Translations under genes and position numbers: made by a program
The notes under the pieces: generated by a model
What the model saw: only the letters and a program-made list of their open reading frames with translations
What the model was told of the DNA's origin: nothing
The model's database searches: none
In this document: one piece after another, positions 31,934-43,559 of the stretch
Layout of the letters: every line of letters starts with the position of its first letter
How positions within the stretch are numbered: position 1 is the first letter of the stretch
Assembly: GCA_037176885.1 (NCBI GenBank)
Contig: JAWWNJ010000101.1
Span: 620,001 to 684,000, forward strand
Origin: Favolaschia claudopus
Taxonomy: Eukaryota > Basidiomycota > Agaricomycetes > Agaricales > Mycenaceae
Direction: 5' to 3'
Length of the DNA: 64,000 bases

Positions 31934-33110
31934 TCATAGAAAGGAGATCGTATACGTTGTGGAATACTGTTGAAATTTGTCAATTTCATACTATCCGTGA
32001 CTTCGCTGGAAGCATCTTTGAGCCTTCAGTCCGTAGGTGAGTCTCATTGTTGAATATTAAGTACAAACCGCAGGTTTTCAAAGTTCTCGTTTGTGGTGTT
32101 TTCTCGTTTTTGTTGACTTTCTTCACCGCTTCTTGGAGCTCTGTGTTTCTTGATTCGAGAAATAGCTGAGCCCGCTTCACTCAAAGACAAGCGACAGAAC
32201 GGGATGACAGACATCACTCTGTGAGGTTGATCAAGTCAGAAGAAGAGTTGAACGTCGTCCTAAACTGGTGATTACCACGCGCAATGAGACTGAATCCTTC
32301 GGAGAAAAAACAAGAATCATGTGAAGGACTCACAAGGCATCCCAGAAGCATTAGGTTAGACCAACGCCCTGCAAAAAAAAGAAAAAGAAAGGTTGAACAT
32401 TCGGCACTTGATGATCCGAGCCGGCAATTGCCGCATCGCATTGTGACACCTCGCTCTTGGCTTCCCACCCTCCAACACCTCGCTTGCGCTTCCTTGGCTC
32501 TTGCCCATTTCATCCTGAGCTCTGAAACGACGGCCCCTTGTCTTCCTCGACTTGATTCGATCCATCAGGACTGTTCACTCCTAGATCACTCGAAATGGCT
32601 GAAGCGTCTTGGCAGCATCCGGAAAGTATCTGGGACAAATTGGCTGGTAGCCTACTAGCACAATGGTAGCGAGCCGCAGCGCACTGAGAAAAACGATGAT
32701 GATTCGCGGTTGCGAGCCATGAGACTGCCATGAGGAGCCATGTCGATCTCCCCGTGTTGTCATCAAAGCTGACCGTTCGCTCCAAAGTGATTCTTCTTGT
32801 CATCTAAAGGACCATAACTTCTCGCAAGCGCCTCTCTTCGTGGTCCATTCAATTTACACCGAAGAGAAGAAACATTTGTGAGCGTGGTCTGCCATAATAC
32901 CTTGGCTGCTCCGTAAGTTTCCCGACCATCGCGGGATTTTTTTACCAATTTTTTACCACTACACGGATCCGCGGAAGCTTTACCGTCATATCACTTACTT
33001 ACGTGGTCAATGGGCGGCCATCACGGTTTAAGGATTTGAATAAAGCTCCAGCTCTTCCGAACTTGCTTTCCAGCTCCCAACGTTTCGCCACCCCGACCCG
33101 AATTCTAACC
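31934..33110. other. Intergenic region
   Basis: About 1.2 kb between the first dehydrogenase and the hydrolase. Short frames only; it includes the hydrolase promoter. Confidence 0.5.
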
Positions 33111-34593
33111 ATGGCTCAATACGTTCACCTATCCATTCGAGACCCCGAAGTCCCGGATATACCCAGCTTCGCCGTAACTCGGGAGACAATGTATACTCTG
33201 AGGCAAGCGTTGGACATACCTCTTGAGCAGAGATTGGAGAATTTCAAGGGACGGCTTCCTGCAGGTAAGTACGGCTTCGAATTCATCCTTCGCTCGTTTC
33301 GTCGGTTGTCTGAACTTGAACTGGCTCGCCGTATTGCCAGAATCCACCTATAAAGTCGAAGATCACCCTGTCGCCGTCGATGGCGCAGAAATCACGATTC
33401 GCGCAATCATACCCACACCCACATCGGACGAAGGCACTGACTTCGAATTCCCCCTCATGTTCTTCATCCACGGAGGAGGTACGTGTCCGTTTCCAGTTTC
33501 CAGAATAATTACTGAAATCCATGCTGACAGGATGGTGTGTTGGCGACCTCTCCATGGACGACTTCGATCTGCGTATCCTCAGCGTGAATTGTCGTGTGGT
33601 CGTCGTTAGTGTTGATTATAGGTATGCATGCAGTTCTTCACTCGGCCAAAATCTCATCACATTCTTCGACGATCAGATTGGCTCCAGAACATCCATTCCC
33701 TATCCCCGTCGAGGATTCCTACACTGCAATGAAATGGGTACATATTATTCCCTCTTCTCTCCCTTGTCCCTCCTTAACAAACTCGAACCAACTAATGAAT
33801 CTCACGCCGGCAGACAGTAGACAACGCCCACAGCTTACACGCCTCCCCGGACAAAGGATTCCTCACCTGCGGCGTCTCAGCAGGTGGAAACCTCGCAGCC
33901 GTTGTCACCCAACGATCCGTTAAGGATCCTTTCTTCGCAGAACACAAAATCACTGGAAGCATTTTGCAGATTCCGGTGACCATCAACCCAAGAGCACCTC
34001 CCGCCGCGTCGGTCTTTTCTTCCTGAAATTCGGACTTCCCTTTCAACATCAGCTAACATACGACTCATGAACAGGTACGCCAGCGAACTACTTTCGTACG
34101 AACAGAATGCCAACGCCCCGATTCTGACTCGAGCTGCGATGGAAGTATTCGCGGGTGCGTTTGATATGGTCTCTCTTTCTCCTGAACGATTTTTGAATGA
34201 CGATTCTTCCCCATATCGAATTTCTTTCTTCTACCACAGACTGCTACGCCGCCCCACCAACCTCCCCAGACTTCTCTCCGCTCCTCGGCGACCTCACCGG
34301 GCTCCCGCATACCCAGATTGGAATCTGCGGGCTCGATCCGCTCAGGGATGAGGGGTTGTTGTACGAACGACTCCTCCGCGAGCACGGGGTCACCACGAGG
34401 TTGCATGTGTATGTCATGTCATGATTCATTTGGAATCAAGAAGGGACTCACAATTAATTTTCTCTTTGACAGATACCCAGGCGTACCGCACGGTTTCCCC
34501 TCAATGTTCCCTCTCACTAAAATGGGGAGGAAATGGGAAGTGGATTGGCATGATGGGGTTAAGTGGTTGCTTCAGTTTGGGCGGGCGAAATAG
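33111..34593 (+). CDS. Alpha/beta hydrolase, hormone-sensitive-lipase-like
   Basis: Eight exons: 33111-33264, 33341-33478, 33531-33621, 33677-33737, 33814-34007, 34075-34154, 34240-34408, 34473-34593, with GT...AG introns. The oxyanion-hole motif HGGGW is rebuilt across an intron. YRLAPEHPFP, the conserved segment that follows it in this family, comes next. The nucleophile elbow is CGVSAGG (Ser), the acid lies in GLDPLRDEG (Asp) and the His in GVPHGF, so a complete Ser-Asp-His triad is present. This is the abhydrolase-3/HSL family, which cleaves esters and some lactones. No signal peptide is visible, so it is probably intracellular. Its position between two SDR paralogues in one direction suggests a shared small-molecule pathway, but the substrate cannot be inferred. 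Confidence 0.9.
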
Positions 34594-35504
34594 ATGTTCA
34601 TTGGGTGTTCAAGTGTGAATTTGAATAATCAGATGGGTCGTCAACATTGATTTGAGGTCCACGTACCTGCCCTGCACTCGAATTTAAAACACTAAGGCGC
34701 ACTCGTCGGCGGGGCAAGCCGATTGATTGTCATCTGTTACGCAGTCTCGGAACAGACCGGAACAAGAATCGGCGGATTGCCGCCCACGGCATGAGTGATT
34801 ACAAATTGCCGAGAGTAATGCCGTTTCTGCGTTTTGAAGAATGTCACTGGAATGTCAGCATAACCAGCGAAGACCATGCGCATTCAATATCTGGTGTCAC
34901 GGAAGGTTCAGAGTAGCAGGAAGAAGAGCTATGCATCCAATCCGAGGGAAAATGCGCACGGCTGATTCTTCATGTCCTACGACAGGGGTGCCAGTGCATG
35001 GAAATCGTCATTTCGGATTCGTGAAATCCGCGGAGGAAATACGTAGCTGCATGGGAGCAGGAGGCATCGAATGACGAGCAACCCGGTGAGATTGTTTTGA
35101 GGCCAAGCTCAAGCCGATTTTACCGCTAATCTGAAGTTGGTTCTTGGTACGGCGTCTTGAGGCTTACCCGATGAATAGAGTGCCACTTGTTTCCCATCTC
35201 GTGAAGCGGCAAGTGGTAAGTATCGCGGTCACGCGTTTATGGTTATATTTCTTCCCGATCTTTGGTAGATTGATAATTTAGGATGAAACGAAACAATCCT
35301 TACCGAGGTCGGCAGAAATCGGGTTGTGTCGCGGTGAGAGAGCTCCGAAGCAGAGCGTTGGACCACTCGGAAAGTGAAACGGAAAACGAAGGGAACCAGA
35401 AAGTGTTCGAAGGGGCTTCGATTTTCTCTGGGAACCTGACTAAAACGATCCGTTTCTCGCGCCCTATGGAAGCCGGAGGTTTGATTCTGGGAAAGTCGCT
35501 GCAT
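34594..35504. other. Intergenic region
   Basis: About 0.9 kb between the hydrolase and the second dehydrogenase. Short frames only; it includes the promoter of the downstream gene. Confidence 0.5.
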
Positions 35505-35510
35505 TATAAA
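35505..35510 (+). promoter_or_regulatory. TATA box of the second short-chain dehydrogenase
   Basis: TATAAA 54 bases upstream of the ATG at 35559. Confidence 0.55.
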
Positions 35511-35558
35511 GGCGTCGGGCCCTTTCAATGTCAGGCTTATCACTTTTCACCCACCAAC

Positions 35559-37000
35559 ATGTCTTCCTACCCTACATTCTCCTTCCACACGACAGCCGAC
35601 GAGGTCGCCACCGCGTTCTCCGAGATAATTGGGGGGAAGAATGGTCGGTGTTTATGTTTATGCTACTCATGATCCTGAGACTTACTGCCTTTGAATAACT
35701 GCTTCGACTCACAGTGCTCGTCACTGGAACGTCCTTGAATGGTATAGGCTTCGACACGGCTCGCGTGATCGCAAAATACGCGAATTTAGTAGTTATTACC
35801 GGATATAACGAAGATAGGTGAGTATTTGATCAGCGTTAATCCAGTCATTTCGATGAGTTTGGGGCAGATTGAAACTCACGGAAGAGGCGATCAAGAAGGA
35901 AATCCCATCCGCCAACATTCGGCGGCTCATCCTGGATCTATCGTCCCTCGCCGCCGTACGCTCAGCCGCAGCTGAGGTAAACTTGTGGCCCGAGCCACTC
36001 CATGTTCGTCGCACCACTCATCACTTCCTTGACAATTACGTAAACTAAATTCCCCAAAGGTACTCATTAACAACGCAGCAGCAGTAATCGCACCATTCAA
36101 ACTCACCGTCGACAACCTTGAAAATCAAATGGCCACGGGGCACATCGGTCCCTTCCTCTTGACCAAGCTCCTAACCCCCAAGCTCCTCGCAGCGCATTCC
36201 GCCACATACACCCCGCGCGTGGTGTTCCTCTCCAGTGTTGGGCAGAGCCTCAGCCCCGGGATCAGTTTCGCTACGCTCGGACACCCGGATGAGAAGCAAT
36301 ATCAATCCATGGCGGCTTATTGCGACACGAAGGCGGCGAATGTGCTCACCGCGGTGGAGTTGTCGAGGCGCGCCAAGGGGAGGATTCTAGCGTATAGTTT
36401 ACATCCGGGAGGTGCGTGCAAATGGATTTGGTATTGTTTTCGTTTCGGGGCGGAGAATGAGAAGAGCTTTGCAGCGATCTTCACGAAGATCATGCAAAAA
36501 GAGGAAGCGCCGGCTGGATTGCAGGCAATTGGTGCGTTGATATCAAATTCACTCAAACAGTCTTGCAGATGGTTTGATGTTCAGGAGTACTTGACGAGAA
36601 GGGTCAGCCGAAGGACGAAAGCATATTCAAATCCATACCTCAAGGAGCGGCGACGTGAGTTTCTTGGAAACCTCTTCCGGGCCAGTGCTCGATGATTGAT
36701 TCTGTCTTGCAGCACAGTCGTTGCAGCATTCGATCCTAGAATTGAGGGTAAGCTTGGCATTCCGTCGAGTATTCAGATACAGGCATGTGTTCATTCTGAA
36801 CCGAATTTTAAGGGGCCGCCGGAGCGTACCTGAATGACTGCGTCTTGGCCAACGAGCTCGTTTCCGCCTTTTGCTCGGATCCGGTGCGTCGTAAATTGAT
36901 TCGGCAATTAATTTGATAAGGCTGAGTCATTGTTTAGGCAAATGCGGAGAAGCTTTGGGAAGTGACTGAGGAGATTGTTGGCGAGAAGTTCGAGTTTTAG
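35559..37000 (+). CDS. Short-chain dehydrogenase/reductase, copy 2
   Basis: Nine exons: 35559-35643, 35715-35817, 35868-36003, 36060-36411, 36475-36531, 36585-36654, 36713-36747, 36813-36883, 36938-37000. It has the same intron positions as the copy at 30,568, plus one extra intron near the 3' end. It keeps TGTSLNGIG for the dinucleotide, INNAAAVIA, the Ser of VVFLSSVGQ, and Y-x3-K in YCDTKAAN, so it should be an active NAD(P)H-dependent SDR. The N-terminal peptide (TFSFHTTADEVATAF) is nearly the same as in copy 1, showing a recent common origin. A TATA box lies at 35505. It is the last gene of the co-oriented SDR-hydrolase-SDR group; the gene after it is on the opposite strand. Confidence 0.88.
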
Positions 37001-37081
37001 CACAAAGGGCGTGATAATTTAGTGTAAATGGACACAAAATCTCAGTCTATGGGTTAAAATCAGTTCCATTCACATTCGATA

Positions 37082-38091
37082 TCATATGAACCAGAAGAGA
37101 AACGCACAGTAGACCTCTCGAGGAATATTTCCTACGGATTTGTAGCGTGATAGCAAGAGTATATTCCACGCCGGGAGATTGAACAGGGCCGGAAGTGCAT
37201 CCCAACATTCTTCCTGCCTCTCTCTATGCGTTTTCTTCATATGGTTCAAGCAAGCGTTACAAACCCCGTCCAGTTCGTACCAGTCGTCGTCGTTCCATAG
37301 ACATAGCGTGATGACATGATCGGATCGCGAGAGCTCAGCTTTTTTACGTGCGTTCAGGCGGCCGTTCAGACATGCACTGGGCGAGATGCATTTCGATATG
37401 TGTAGTGGTTCCCACAGAAAGTCCAGAATGGCGGTCGTCCAATGTGTTTGAAGTTGGTCGCGGGCTTGAAGCACCGTTAATAGATCTCCCGGCGCTAGGC
37501 AGCTCTCGAACAGTTGGGGAAGTTGGAGAGATGCGCAGGAGTAGAGGGCAATAACAAGGACCCAGTCTGCATTTACCTCGCGAGCGAGGTTGACAATGAG
37601 CGTAGGGTCCACGCTCCACTCGTCGACACATCCAAATTCTCCTAAACAGGTGGGGAATCTTTTGGAAAGGTGAATCAGCGCGCGTTTGCGGAGAGGTTCG
37701 ACTTGGTATTTGTGGCTCAGCCGTAGAATCCCCGACATGACGGAATAATCTACATCTGCTGGCCAGGATTCGAAGAAGCTGGATGTCGCATGAGACGAAG
37801 AGCAAGAAGAAAAACGTGGACTGACTCGTAGTGAAAGATCGCTTTGAGAAAATACATAGCATCCTGTCCAGGATCGGGTAGATGAACCAAAGGACATCCG
37901 TCGTACATCGGGCCGTCTACTGGTTGAGGAAACGCGAGCATGTCTTGAAAGACTATCGATTTGGCGGATAGAATGCCCGGGGATAACCTGAAGAGGTAGT
38001 TTCCGGCTTGTAGAACGAGCGTCCCGTCCGAAAACCAGAGACTTTCTTCGCGGACGACGTCGGTCGCGACTCGGATGGCTGCGTCGGCCAT
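37082..38091 (-). CDS. BTB/POZ domain protein
   Basis: Two exons, 37826-38091 and 37082-37778, with a 47-base intron; about 320 residues. The start at 38091 gives MADAAIRVATDVVREESLWFSDGTLVLQAG (read in two parts), the usual opening of agaricomycete BTB proteins; an earlier ATG at 38154 is possible. The BTB fold covers about residues 10-110: W-F-S-D-G-T-L-V-L, then FRLSPGILSAKS, FQDMLAFPQP and a VHLPD segment. SGILRLSHKYQVEPLRKRALIHL follows as the BACK-like linker. The C-terminal ~200 residues, with C...C-x2-C-like spacing near DGVCNACLNHM, are family-specific. BTB domains mediate dimerisation and Cullin-3 or corepressor binding; the partner here is unknown. The gene converges on the second SDR with only ~80 bases between the stops. 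Confidence 0.88.
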
Positions 38092-39298
38092 GGCGGTGAA
38101 AAGCAGAATGTGGCGTGACGAAGTGATGGTGACATCCTGCATCAGATGGGTCATGTGGCATGGTCACAATGTTCGAGTCACGTCTGCACCTCACCCCTTC
38201 ACCATGACCACGACCAACACACCTGGCGCTCGTCTCCTTTGCTTCAGCAGCAGACCAAGAAGAAGTTCTGACATATCCAAGACATACCCACCTTTCCCTC
38301 AATGACACACTTCGTTCTTCGAGGATTTGAAAAATGTTAGCCGCGGGTGGCAATTTCAAAAGTTTGGGGCAATTGCAAAGAAGGTCCAAGGACTCGCCGG
38401 AGGGATTCCCGGGACTCATTGCGAGTACTGAAGAACTTCCAGATGTCGATGTCTGTCAATAACTCGCATCTTTCTGTTGAATCTATTAGCTCATTGCAAG
38501 CTCAGTCGTGACGAGCTTGCGAGTGCGGCTGAGTGAAAGGCAAGGTAGTGACGTAAGAGTAGACTTGTCATTGACAGCTGATCCCCGATGACAGCTGTCA
38601 TTCTTTTTCTTCCTCCCGCTCTCGCGTCCGCTGCGGCGTCGACAGCGCATTGCCCTCCCTCGCGCTATCACCTTCGTTTTTGTCACCCACCCACCCTTTG
38701 CTTGCGCTATTCCCTCTTGTTCATCTTACGCTGGGTCGCTCTGGGTCTCATTCCGACCCTCGGTGGCCTTTGCGTACGGTTTGGCCGTGCCTGCAGCCCA
38801 CGCGGAGCGCCGGAGACGAAAGATCGCTCCCGGTCCCAGCCGCGTCGGTCGGGGCGGCCATTCCCCGCACACACCCCAAAAACCATCTCCTTCTCCTCAT
38901 CTTCTACAAATCCGACGAGTACGTCGACCTACCTTGCTTACAACGGTCTCAGGTGGCAACGTCAGAAAGTCCTCAAGCCTTTCAATAAGCAGAATTCCGC
39001 TGAAAGGTGTACACGCCAATTGTTTACGCCAAGTATCTGGGTCAGTACTGTGTCTTGCCAAATTGTCATTCTCCCAGCGGATGTTGCTGATATTCCATAG
39101 TACTCTGAAATCGGTGAAACGATGCGTCACAATCACCTCCTCGAACCGCCAACGACACAAGTGCGGTGCAAAATCACGAGCTTCACCGCGACCGCGCGAG
39201 GGAAAAGTCGTGCGTTTCACAATTTCTCTTCATTTGTTAGGGTATTTATTCACTCAAGTAGATTCCTGTGCCACAGAAACATTCACCTACTTATTCCA
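38092..39298. other. Intergenic region, no gene supported
   Basis: About 1.2 kb. A 170-codon plus-strand frame at 38588-39100 begins with an ATG but shows no domain and overlaps other frames of similar length, so I do not call it. The region holds the BTB gene promoter and the 3' end of the oxidoreductase gene. Confidence 0.45.
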
Positions 39299-40871
39299 TC
39301 ATCCAGAAAATACATAACTCGACCCCAGTCGAACCCCCAATCCGCTCTAAAAAAATCGCAGTCAATCAATAACTCCAGCCAGCGCACAAAAAAAACAAAT
39401 ATCATATCACCAGCAAACAAAACGCACCTTAACATAAACGCTCTCAATCACCTCCATATTCCGAATCGAGTCCTCCTTCGTGATCCACGTATGAGGCGTG
39501 CGGCCCTTGACCTTACTGACGAAGGCCTCGAGCTGATATAGATAGGACGCCCACCACGATTCGCCCTTGATGTCTGGGTCTGGGAAGGTGTACGCCTTTT
39601 CGACTCGGCGTTTCGTCCCATTCCCATGCGTGACGGTGATGGAGTGATACATTGACGGCGACATATAGTTGAAGACCTGGAAATTCAGTCAGATGCGCTA
39701 TATCTAGAGGCGCGTAGGATTTACCTCAATTCTTCCCTTCTCGCACTCGATGACGGCGTTCAACTCGGGCATTGACGGTATGAGTTTGTCAGGTGCGATC
39801 TCGCAATGGATAGTCGCCTTGCTAGAATCCGACAATTCGAACGTCGCGATGGTTTTCCTATCAATTTTTGGGCATTGAAGCTCGTGCGTGACAGAGAGGA
39901 CGGAGGTTGGTTCGAGGCCGGTGAAGAAGCGCATGGCGTTGATGGTGTAGCCTGCCAATCGGTGAGTGGGCGACAATATTGATGTTCTTTTTTGACGAAC
40001 GAACTTACACCCCATATCCATCAACACCCCTCCTCCGAGGTCGAAACTGTATCGGATGGGGTCGTCGCCCTTGAGATTTAAGAACCCAGGCGAAAGGATG
40101 AGCGTGGTTTTGGTGTGCTTCAATGCGCCGAGTTCGCCGCTTTGAACGATATCTCTGACGCGATTGGCGACAGGATGAAATCTAGTGAGAATAATCAGCA
40201 CTTGTCTTGCTGATATGCCCCAAAGGATTAGAAGATAGACGACTCACCGGTAATGAAACGCTTCTAGAAGAACGAGACCCTTGGATTCAGCGAAGTCGAA
40301 CATCTTTCGTGTGTCTTCGGCGGTATTGGATGATGGTTTTTCTAGCAGGACGTGCTTTCCGGCGGCGAGTGCCTTCATGGTCCATTCGTAATGCAGCCCG
40401 TTGGGAAGCTGTGAGTCGTATCTCGATGAGCGGCATCTGATTATTGAATTTCCGAACGCACCGGATTATATACAGCGTCGATATCTGGATCGTCGAGCAT
40501 CTCTATTAGTATTAACAGCAATCAATAAGGTATCGTTGTCACGCTGAGAAGAGATTTGAATCTTAACGTACCCTGGTAGCCACTAGGCCCACCAAAAACC
40601 TTGGGTATGCCGTGTTCCTTCGCAAACGCTGTGGCGCGGTCCTTACTTCGGGCTGCAATAGCGTAGATGACAACCTCCGGATGCGATTTCGCGGGGGAGA
40701 GTAAAGCCTTAGAGGTGACATGTGCTGCGCCGAGAATACCGAATTTCAGGGGGTTGCTTCCTGGTGCAGGCGGGATTCGAGGTGGGTTGAGAATCTGGGA
40801 CGGAGTTCTTGTTTGAATTCGGGAAAAGGGGGAAGTGTTCTCACCTTGTATATGCGAGTGAAGCTCGACAT
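39299..40871 (-). CDS. Gfo/Idh/MocA-family NAD(P)-dependent oxidoreductase
   Basis: Eight exons on the minus strand: 40845-40871, 40572-40794, 40462-40502, 40248-40408, 40009-40181, 39725-39951, 39428-39676 and a final 39299-39346, chosen because it restores the expected ending VYVKSGLG. The first long exon has the Rossmann signature LKFGILGAAHVTSK. HVLLEKPSSNT is the conserved E-K-P motif containing the catalytic Lys region. LLEAFHYRFHP and SFDLGGGVLMDMGCYTINAMRF belong to the C-terminal domain, where the GGG...D.G.Y block and nearby His/Tyr shape the active site. The family oxidises or reduces sugars, inositols and trans-dihydrodiols; fungal members of this subtype resemble dimeric dihydrodiol/D-xylose dehydrogenases. 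The substrate is not determined. A TATA element sits at 40935-40941. Confidence 0.88.
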
Positions 40872-40934
40872 TTCTGCTGAGCGCTATGGTGTGTACGACT
40901 GCGTGATGATAATTGCTGAGTCGATTGCTCTGCA

Positions 40935-40941
40935 CTTTATA
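40935..40941 (-). promoter_or_regulatory. TATA box of the oxidoreductase gene
   Basis: TATAAAG on the minus strand, about 65 bases upstream of the ATG at 40871. Confidence 0.5.
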
Positions 40942-41192
40942 AAAGACTTCGTTATTTCTCCTTTTGGATGCGGGCCGCAACAGTGCGAAATTCGATCAAC
41001 CCGATGCTCTCGGCAAATGGACATGCCGAAAAATAAACGACTGTCTTGCAACTGTCTTCGGGAGTCAGGAATTTATTTGAAGAGCAGCCAAACGCCAAGG
41101 CCAAGAGGAATAGTAAGCACACAATAAAATCGGGAGCAAAGGGGCTACACTCAGCAACGAAAGACAACAATGAATCACTCCTCTCATTCCAA

Positions 41193-42599
41193 TCACAACA
41201 CCCCACTCAGAAACTCGCCCGCAATCTTCTCATTCGCCATCGCCAGATCCCTCGCTTTCCAATAATATCGTATACAGTTCTTCCACTCCGCCTGAGTATG
41301 CACCTTCCCTTCCCCACTCCGAGTCTTCGCTAGGCGGTGTTGGAACCAATATTCGCAATCGGGTGACCAAAAGCCGATGTTTAGTCCAGAGTGGCTGAAT
41401 GCGTTGGGTTTTGGCCACCAGGAGACGCGCGAAATTTGGTGTTCGCCGTCGGCATTGAAGCGGCCTAGATTTAATGGTATCGTTCAGAGGAGTGGTTAGT
41501 TCGAAGGCTGGTTTCGAGATGCGAGAGATGACACAAATACCTGTCGCGATCTCATATACGCCACATATAAGATCGATCTCTCGGTCCTCCAGCGCATCGT
41601 CCCAATACGCCGTCGAGCTTTGACCATCCCAAAAACGAATCCCGTTCAACAAAACGTTCTCCTCCCTCGGCGCCAGCCGCCCCTTGTGAAAATCCAAATC
41701 CTCGTCAGTGATCTCCGACCTAGCCAGCCTCCCAATCACACCCCCTGCAAAGCACGCACACCGTCCTCGAGGAGAGCTCAGAAATCTCCGCCGTAATTCG
41801 ACGTAGATTTCGTAGTCGGCGAGATCGGGGATGAAGCCTATACTGCGGAAGCCAAGTCCGGTGTAGCGGTTTTGGAGGGGTGGGCGGGGGTCGGGCGAGA
41901 GGTCGGGAAGGTGTTGGGCGATGCGAAGGCAGAGACGGAATTCCATCCCGAGAGCGAGTAGGTGGAGGGCGGTGGTGTGGAGTGAAAGGGGAGGCGTGGA
42001 GCCCAGGCTCATTCGGATGAGATGGAGGGTGTTGGCTGCGCTGGGGAGTAAGATTCGGAACTCATCAGCGAGACCGTCGTCAGTTCGTGGATGTATAATG
42101 TAATAACGCGTTCCGTTGAGAGTCTCTTGCGTGAGGCTCATGCTCCAATTCGCTGGATATGAGATGAGGGAAATTGAATTCGGCTGCCGGAGATCGATAA
42201 GTTCTTGAGGGATGTCGTACAGGGATTTCGCGGCGTCCAGAGCGGCTAGGAGGTGGGGTACGTGTCGGTATTTTGGGGAAATGAGATGCATCCAACGTTC
42301 GTTGCCCAGACATTTCAGAGTTAACTTGGTGAGGTCGAGGGTCTCTTTGTAGGTTACCGGGGCCATTGGTTGGATGAAGCCGAAACGTAGTGATGGCAGC
42401 TGCAATAATCCTTTCTTATAATCTTTCGAATCAGTTCGGAAGGAAGATTGCAAACCTTGTCAGAGTCGAAATCCTTCCACAGTTTTTCCAAATGTGAACT
42501 GCGCCATTCACCCTGCTGAATGGCTTCATAAATGATATCAGGTGTAAGGCTTTTGTTGTGCGATGGCGGGAGGAGGTCTAAGGGAGAGGCGTCGGCCAT
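41193..42599 (-). CDS. Conserved hypothetical protein of agaricomycete type
   Basis: Three exons, 42456-42599, 41541-42399 and 41193-41464, joined by clear GT...AG introns; about 424 residues. The start is the ATG at 42599 (MADASPLDLLPPSH). I recognise no catalytic or binding domain. The sequence has helical, Leu-rich segments and repeated Trp/Tyr-rich stretches near the C-terminus (VSWWPKPNAF, IGFWSPDCEYWFQHR, WKNCIRYYWKARDLAM). No signal peptide or membrane segment is apparent. Codon use is like the neighbours and splice sites are intact, so it is probably expressed; the function is unknown. Confidence 0.75.
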
Positions 42600-43559
42600 C
42601 GTCAAACCACCGTCGACGGGGGTAGTGGAAGGAAGACAGATGAGTGATCATGATGTGACGGTCACAACATTGATCCGCCAAGTTGGCGCATCCGGCGCAT
42701 CGTGATGATATCATGATGTGAGCATAACGTCACTCGCGGATCCACTTCACCTCTAACCACCACCAATGCATGGTTGACGACGCCGCTGTCGTTTGCTACT
42801 TCAAGAGCGTTGATCTGGCTAAGAAGGTCGCAAGAGGGTGTGAGCTGATCCTCTGCTGCGCACCTATGCAGACCTATGGGAGAGCCATGCCGGTGAGAAA
42901 CGCTCCCTTCGGTTTTCGACGCGTTTTTTATGCACAAAATTTGAGGTTTCGCTATCTGTACACATGCCACCTTCTGGATTCCTCACGAATGGGAGTCTAC
43001 CCTTATTTGAAGCTCTCGCTAATAAGTATAACTGGTATGTAAAGTGCAAAGGCGACTGATCAGTGGCACTTTCTTTTTATCTCGCGTTGTCCCACTGTTT
43101 CCTTGCTGACTTATTCCAACAGCAAATGGTATACAGTACTCAGGCTGTCATCGTGAACCTTATCGCTTTTCGGCTCTTCTCCGCGCGCGGTTCAGGATTC
43201 CAAGATGAAAAACAATGAAAAAGCTATATTTCGGAGCCAGCAATTGACGGCCCAAGAACTGGATAACTCCATGTACAACGACGTTGTTCATAAGCGGTTT
43301 TCACCCATCGTTCCGAGTCCATACCAAAACGTGGCCGCTCTCGGATCTGATATGTCCGCTCCAACATGAGAAAACAATGGATGAAACGCGCAAGAAGCGC
43401 TGGTAGCCGCTGTCGAACTCGTCTTACGGCCTTTATTTTTTGTTCCGTCGCTGAATTGCTGAGTCTGCGTTTTTCTTTCCCTTCTCTCCTCTCTCTCTCC
43501 CTTCCCTTTCAGCCTTCCCCACTTCAAGACCTTCCTTTACCCCCCTCCCGCTCGTTCTA
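42600..43559. other. Divergent intergenic region
   Basis: About 960 bases between divergent genes. A long pyrimidine-rich tract (roughly 43,460-43,555) directly precedes the ATG at 43560, typical of a fungal core promoter and leader. No gene is recognised. Confidence 0.5.

Noticed and set aside
38588..39100. 170-codon plus-strand frame
   Set aside because: ATG-led but with no recognisable domain, and a second overlapping frame of similar length exists; insufficient support for a gene.
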